The notes beneath the pieces are model-generated. The model ran no database searches. It saw only the letters and a list, made by a program, of their open reading frames with translations, and had not been told where the DNA came from. 19,922 nucleotides of DNA from Coemansia sp. RSA 922 (lineage: Eukaryota; Kickxellomycota; Kickxellomycetes; Kickxellales; Kickxellaceae): contig JANBQS010000364.1 in NCBI GenBank assembly GCA_027577415.1, forward strand, positions 1 to 19,922. The letters are read 5' to 3'. This document shows, in pieces, positions 15,829-19,922 of the stretch. How positions within the stretch are numbered: position 1 is the first letter of the stretch; each line of letters begins with the position of its first letter. Position numbers and translations under genes: made by a program.

Positions 15829-18800
15829 CTACACTAGTTTGCGAATCTCCGTTCTCAGATCAACGATAAGCTGCTGCTTACGTGCCAAGACCTCGTCCAA
15901 TCGCTCTAGATACTCTCTTCCCTCTTGGATTTTAGCCACATCAACAGACTCAAACATCACGCCGTCGCTAAGCCGCGTCACAGCCCCCGAATTAACATCC
16001 AAGTGATATTTGCCCGCATGGCCAAGCGACTGATTCTGCCAAGAACTCAATGCCATGGAGCGTGAGTCCAGCGTCCTGGTCCTAGACTGTTGCGCAAGCT
16101 GTGCGTAGTTGAAAGAAGAGTACGCGCTGATCAACATAGTCTCCTCTTTGCACGTCTCTGTGGTAGCGCGGATCTCGGCACGATGCAGCTTGACCAAGTA
16201 GTCGACTTCAGCCACTCGCAGGCCGCCCGGGGGAGCCGCCAACAGCTCCACGCCTTGGACTGGATCTTCGTCCTCGTCGTCCTCCTTGGGCGAGTTGCTC
16301 TCGGATGGCAGGCTGACTGCTGAAGTGTAAGGTGATGCGTCCCGCCTCTGGTGCTCGGCAGCAGTGCCGCTGCTCTGAGTACTAGCGCGTGCGCGCGTAG
16401 TGGCAGTTGCGCGTATAAAAGTCCGATTCTCCACTGGCGGCGGTGACATGGCCGTGACGTTCATCATGTCCATGCTGCTGCTACGCGGCATATGCGGCGC
16501 ATAGGCAGGCGGCTGTTCGGCCATGCGACGGGCGTGGGATCGCGTTAGTCGGTATGTATTAGCCGGCGGCTCAGCAGCAAACCCGTCCTCGGGCTCTTCG
16601 CCCTCCTCTTCATGCACACGACGGCTAGCGCCACGCACCAGCAAGCCGTTGAGCTTGGACGCAGCAGGAGGTTTGATATGGCGCGAAGCCACAAAGCTCT
16701 TGGCGGCAGGTGATCCGTAGGACCTCGGCGAGCGCAAGGCAGCAACAGGCGGTGGCGCCTCGTCGAGGAACAGCGGCTGCTCGTCCATAATGGACGGCAC
16801 ATGTGCTGAAGAAATTTCATGCTCCATGCGCTCCTCCAGCGACGGGCGGCGCATTTGCGTCACATGCGGCTGGTGTGGGTGGTGGTGGCTAGTGTTGACT
16901 ACTGGGTCAAATGCTTCATCCATGTCGTCGGCATACTCGTCCTCCTCCCTCAGCACGTCTTGCGCATTAGGCTGGTACCCGCCACTGTTAGTGCGCCAGT
17001 CGTAGCCAGAATCAGCCGCAGTGTCGTCGTAAGCGCGGTCGCCCGAGTCGTCTTCATAGCTAGGATCCACATTGCCAGCGTAGTATTCGTCTGAATCAGC
17101 CGGCGCAGCACTCTCACCAACCGACGACGAGGACGCAGGTCCATTGGTGTTCTTCATAGCCTTGACACGGTCGGCGTACCTCAGCGTGTTAAGCGTGTTG
17201 TCAGAGTTGCTGGTGTTGGGCGAGATAGTGGCAATCATGCAGGCGCGCGAGTTGCCCAAAAACGAGTCCTTGAGCACCTGAGTGAGCTTGCTCTGGCGGA
17301 ACGGCTGGTGCTTTTTGTTGAGATCCAAGGCGCGGATACACTCCTTTAGGGCAAGCAAGCTCTTGTTGATCTCGGCGCCCTCCATCATGGTCTGCTTGTC
17401 AGCGCGGTCTCCGCGGTCAGCGCCACGCTCGTTACCAGCCAAATCAATGAAGCTAAGCTTGCCGCGGACCACAGAGCCGCGCTGGCTGGTGTTGTCGCGC
17501 AATGAGATCTGCAAGATGGCGTGAGACCGAGATGAGTCCGAGTTGGCGCCCGTGGACCCAGTGCTACGGCAGTTGTTGCCATACTCAAACACGCTCAGCA
17601 AGTCATCCGACGACTGTACAAGCACCTCGCGCAGCCCCTGGATGCACACGTTCTGGTTGGCGTCTTCGCGGGCATTGAGCTTTGCACGATTCGCCAGCAA
17701 ATCGAAGAGATTAGTCAAGTAGATCTCATAGAACGACACATGCACCTTCAAGTGGCTGTTCTCGGGACGCGCGGCCATGGTAAACAAATCGTCGGCAGCT
17801 TGGATGTACAGGCCGTTGTGAGCATCCAACATCGTGTACGTCTTGCCGCTGCCAGTCTGGCCGTAGGCAAAGCACGTCGCGTTGCCGCCGCCAAAAATGT
17901 ACTCCACCAGGGGCTTGGCCGTGCGCTCGTAGACCTGCGTGTTGGTAGCGTTCTCGCTAAAGACCTCGTCAAAGACAAAGCGGCTCTCCTCAATGTACTT
18001 TGTCAGGTCAACTTTGACCTTGGGCTCCATGACCGACAACGACCGTGCGCCAGTAGCCACGACAATATCCTTATCGCCGCGGTCCTTCTCCTTGGTGCTC
18101 AGAGGCCGCTTGCGCACACACACGCGGATTTTGTCGTGCAAGTTGGATGGCGGCGTCTTTTCGCGCGGCGCAAGGCCGAACGAGCTCTCGCCGCGCCCTC
18201 CCCCACGGCTTGTCGTCGGCCGAGCTCCAGCGGGCGCCAGGCTGCGGCGGTCGCTGGCCGATCGCTTGGCGCCGTGCGAGGTGGTGGGCCGCACGGGGAT
18301 GCCGTAAGCATTGACAAGGCCACTCTGCCCTGTCTTGCGCACCACACGCTCCAGGTCATCGTCAGAGTCCTCCATATTGCGCTGCGCCTGCTCCACCGCC
18401 CGCGAGTGCTCGAGGATTTCAGACACGTTCGACACTCGCGGCCGGCCTCCCCCAGCCCCTTGCCGCACCGCTACCGTTCGCGATCGGTGCATGCCCTGTC
18501 CAGGCGCCGCCGATGACGATGCAGCCGCCTGCACATTGTCGCTAGTGTGCGAGCGCCCAGCACTGGACGACAAGGGCGGTGCCAGCGACTGCCGCCGCCC
18601 AAGTGCCGCCTTGCCGGGCGGAGGCAGCTGCTGCTGAGTCGCGTGCCGTCCGATCGTCCTAGCCTCAGTCATCGCAGGCATCGGCGGCGATAACGAGCTG
18701 TTGGTGTTAGCTCGCGGGATGCCGCTGCCAGATCCGTTCGAGTGCTTGTATAGGCTTGAGGGACGCCGATTTACTGCCCCGCCAACCCGCGGGATCCCAA

Positions 18801-19242
18801 CATCCCGAGCACCAACGCCAAACTGCGTATCGTCGTCGCTGTCAATGAACCCACCAGACAGCGTGTACCGCCCGCGGGCCTCGTCAGAACTTGGGGGCGG
18901 TGGAGGTGCCGTTCTCCTTGCCGCTCTCGAAGCCTCGTTGTATGCTGCCTCAGAGACCCTTCTATCCTCTCTGAGTACTGTAATGAGCTCCACCAACTGT
19001 CCCACATCATCTCGCCCGCTAATCCCCAGCGCTCGCAGCTTGTTCGTATCCAGCTATACACAAATACAAAAACTCTCCTAGCTTAGCTTTTGTCATGTAA
19101 CCATGTCAGCAAACACAACCTATCTCTGTGCTCTTACCTGTTCTAGTTGGTCCAAAGACGTTATGCCGTTTCCATACAGGCATGGATATTGGTGTTCCAC
19201 CTCAAAGTCGCGAAGCACCGCGAGTAATTCGTTGGCACTCAT
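15829..19242 (-). CDS. Kinesin-13 family microtubule motor with N-terminal SAM domain (KIF24-like)
   Basis: Kinesin-13 motors do not walk but depolymerise microtubule ends using ATP. Exon 1 (19138-19242) encodes 35 residues from MSANELLAVLRDFEVEHQ; exon 2 (15829-19053) continues LDTNKLRALGISGRDD; the product is 1,109 residues. Residues about 1-65 form a SAM-like domain, as in animal KIF24. A disordered region (66-340) precedes the motor (about 343-670). The motor has the P-loop GQTGSGKT (433-440), switch I NSDSSRSH (539-546), switch II DLAGNERG (572-579), and KVD (382-384) in loop 2, which is the depolymerase hallmark. KECIRALD and LTQVLKDSF are also kinesin-13-like. A long Ser/Pro/acidic region follows. 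The end has a helical region (VDYLVKLHRAEIRA) and a C-terminal coiled coil (YLERLDEVLARKQQLI), both typical of the family. Confidence 0.93.
19054..19137 (-). other. Intron of the kinesin gene
   Basis: 84 bases. Minus-strand donor GTAAGAG follows CAG at 19138-19140; the acceptor is TGTATAG ending at 19054; AGCTAAGC about 30 bases before it is a plausible branch site. Splicing is in phase 0 and joins two halves of the SAM-like domain (…SLDQLEQ / LDTNKLRALG…), which supports the model. Confidence 0.88.
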
Positions 19243-19846
19243 TCTTTTTTTTTTGCCTCTCTCCCTCTCGCTCTAATCCACAACAAATAAAAGATGTGTC
19301 TACCAGACAAATGTCAAAGCGCCTCGTCAAAAAAAGTGCAAATAAAGTAAATAGCGTTGAAGTTTGCTATTAAAGAAAGTATAAAAAAAACAAATGAAAA
19401 AAAGGAAAGGAAAGATAGACACCACAAAAGCTTTTTTTTTGCGTTTGTTTACGCAAAGTCGCTGAGCCAATCACTTGATATTTTTTTATTGAGGAACTGT
19501 TGATCCTACTCGAAAGTCGCCTCAAGCAGGCATACTACAAGAGTAGGCTTCTCTACGCATATAATCCATCAGCTACTTTGGCTCCTGGGTACTGATGCTG
19601 CAACCGAGCTTAACACCACGCTTTAACAATGCCGTGAGTACGAGCCTGATCACGAGCCTACTCACTTGGCATCCATGTGCCCGACACACGCAGTAAGATT
19701 GCTCCAGTCACTTGACAGTCCCGCTAAATTGGAATCGCACCATTGTTTATGAACTCCTTCCTCAGCTAGCGAACAACGTAGAATACTGATGGACTTTATT
19801 TTTTTACAGAGAATTAGTTGAAGAGCAAGGAAGGTAAACTGTGATC
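19243..19846. other. Gap between kinesin start and the right-edge gene
   Basis: Upstream region of kinesin, with an AAAAAAAAAGA leader directly before the ATG on the minus strand, then AT-rich sequence to about 19500. The part at 19500-19790 is less AT-rich and contains a short repeated word (CGAGCCTGATCACGAGCCTA near 19638-19660), but I find no frame worth calling. Confidence 0.45.
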
Positions 19847-19922
19847 TTAAGATGATGTCCGCTGTACGATCCGAAGCAAGTACTCCTTCTCTCGTTGCAG
19901 CTCGACAATGCGCTCGATCAGA
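19847..19922 (-). CDS. C-terminal end of a coiled-coil protein, cut by window edge
   Basis: On the minus strand the window edge opens directly into LIERIVELQREKEYLLRIVQ, then RTSS and TAA (19847-19849): 24 codons. Leu/Ile/Val residues recur at heptad-like spacing among Glu, Arg and Lys, the pattern of a coiled coil or leucine zipper reaching the C-terminus. The strand is that of kinesin, so this gene lies upstream in tandem with it. Too little is visible to name it, and a 24-codon chance frame is possible, although the heptad pattern argues against it. Confidence 0.55.
   Translation of the reverse strand, partial: LIERIVELQREKEYLLRIVQRTSS

Noticed and set aside
17740..18516. 258-codon plus-strand frame opposite the kinesin motor
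   Set aside because: Shadow of a GC-rich coding region on the other strand; composition follows from the complement of kinesin codons.

Overview
This window looks like a nuclear fragment of a fungus, probably an early-diverging, intron-poor lineage. A kickxellid-like zygomycete is my best guess, but that is inference. The support is a clear Vts1-type SAM RNA-binding protein (a fungal family), a PP1 catalytic subunit close to fungal Glc7, a kinesin-13 with an N-terminal SAM domain, and GT-AG introns with CTAAC/CTAAG branch sites. I see no bacterial operon structure, tRNA, rRNA, CRISPR array or intact transposon.

The window has two parts. The left part (about 1-8750) is AT-rich with long intergenic gaps. 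It holds a cluster of small, intronless, four-pass membrane proteins: six complete genes plus a possible seventh cut by the left edge. Genes A (791-1360), B (2733-3314), C (3968-4546) and D (5219-6055) are on the minus strand; E (6978-7427) and F (8086-8748) are on the plus strand. A and B are a recent tandem duplication. C-F are very different in sequence, yet aligned by eye all share a pattern: an Arg at the start of TM2, a Pro (usually Phe-Pro) before TM3, and an Asp-Pro (Asp-Ser in D) closing TM3. I do not recognise the family. It is the best candidate here for something undescribed.

The right part (about 9450-19922) is a conserved housekeeping block. It contains the PP1 catalytic subunit (minus, one intron, 9503-10713), a Vts1/Smaug-type RNA-binding protein (plus, 11862-13658), a 2H phosphoesterase-superfamily protein (minus, 13760-14581), the SAM-kinesin-13 (minus, one intron, 15829-19242) and the last 24 codons of a coiled-coil protein (minus, 19847-19922). 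PP1 and Vts1 are divergent and share a 1.1 kb upstream region. Vts1 and the 2H gene converge with only about 100 bp between them.

Nothing in the layout suggests a single pathway across the window. The membrane-protein cluster looks like a lineage-specific family expanding next to a stable core-gene block. The gaps around the membrane genes share CTTTG/GCAAA-rich stretches and hold several perfect inverted repeats, which may be regulatory. Two gaps (2063-2308 and about 8920-9274) may hold decayed gene fragments.
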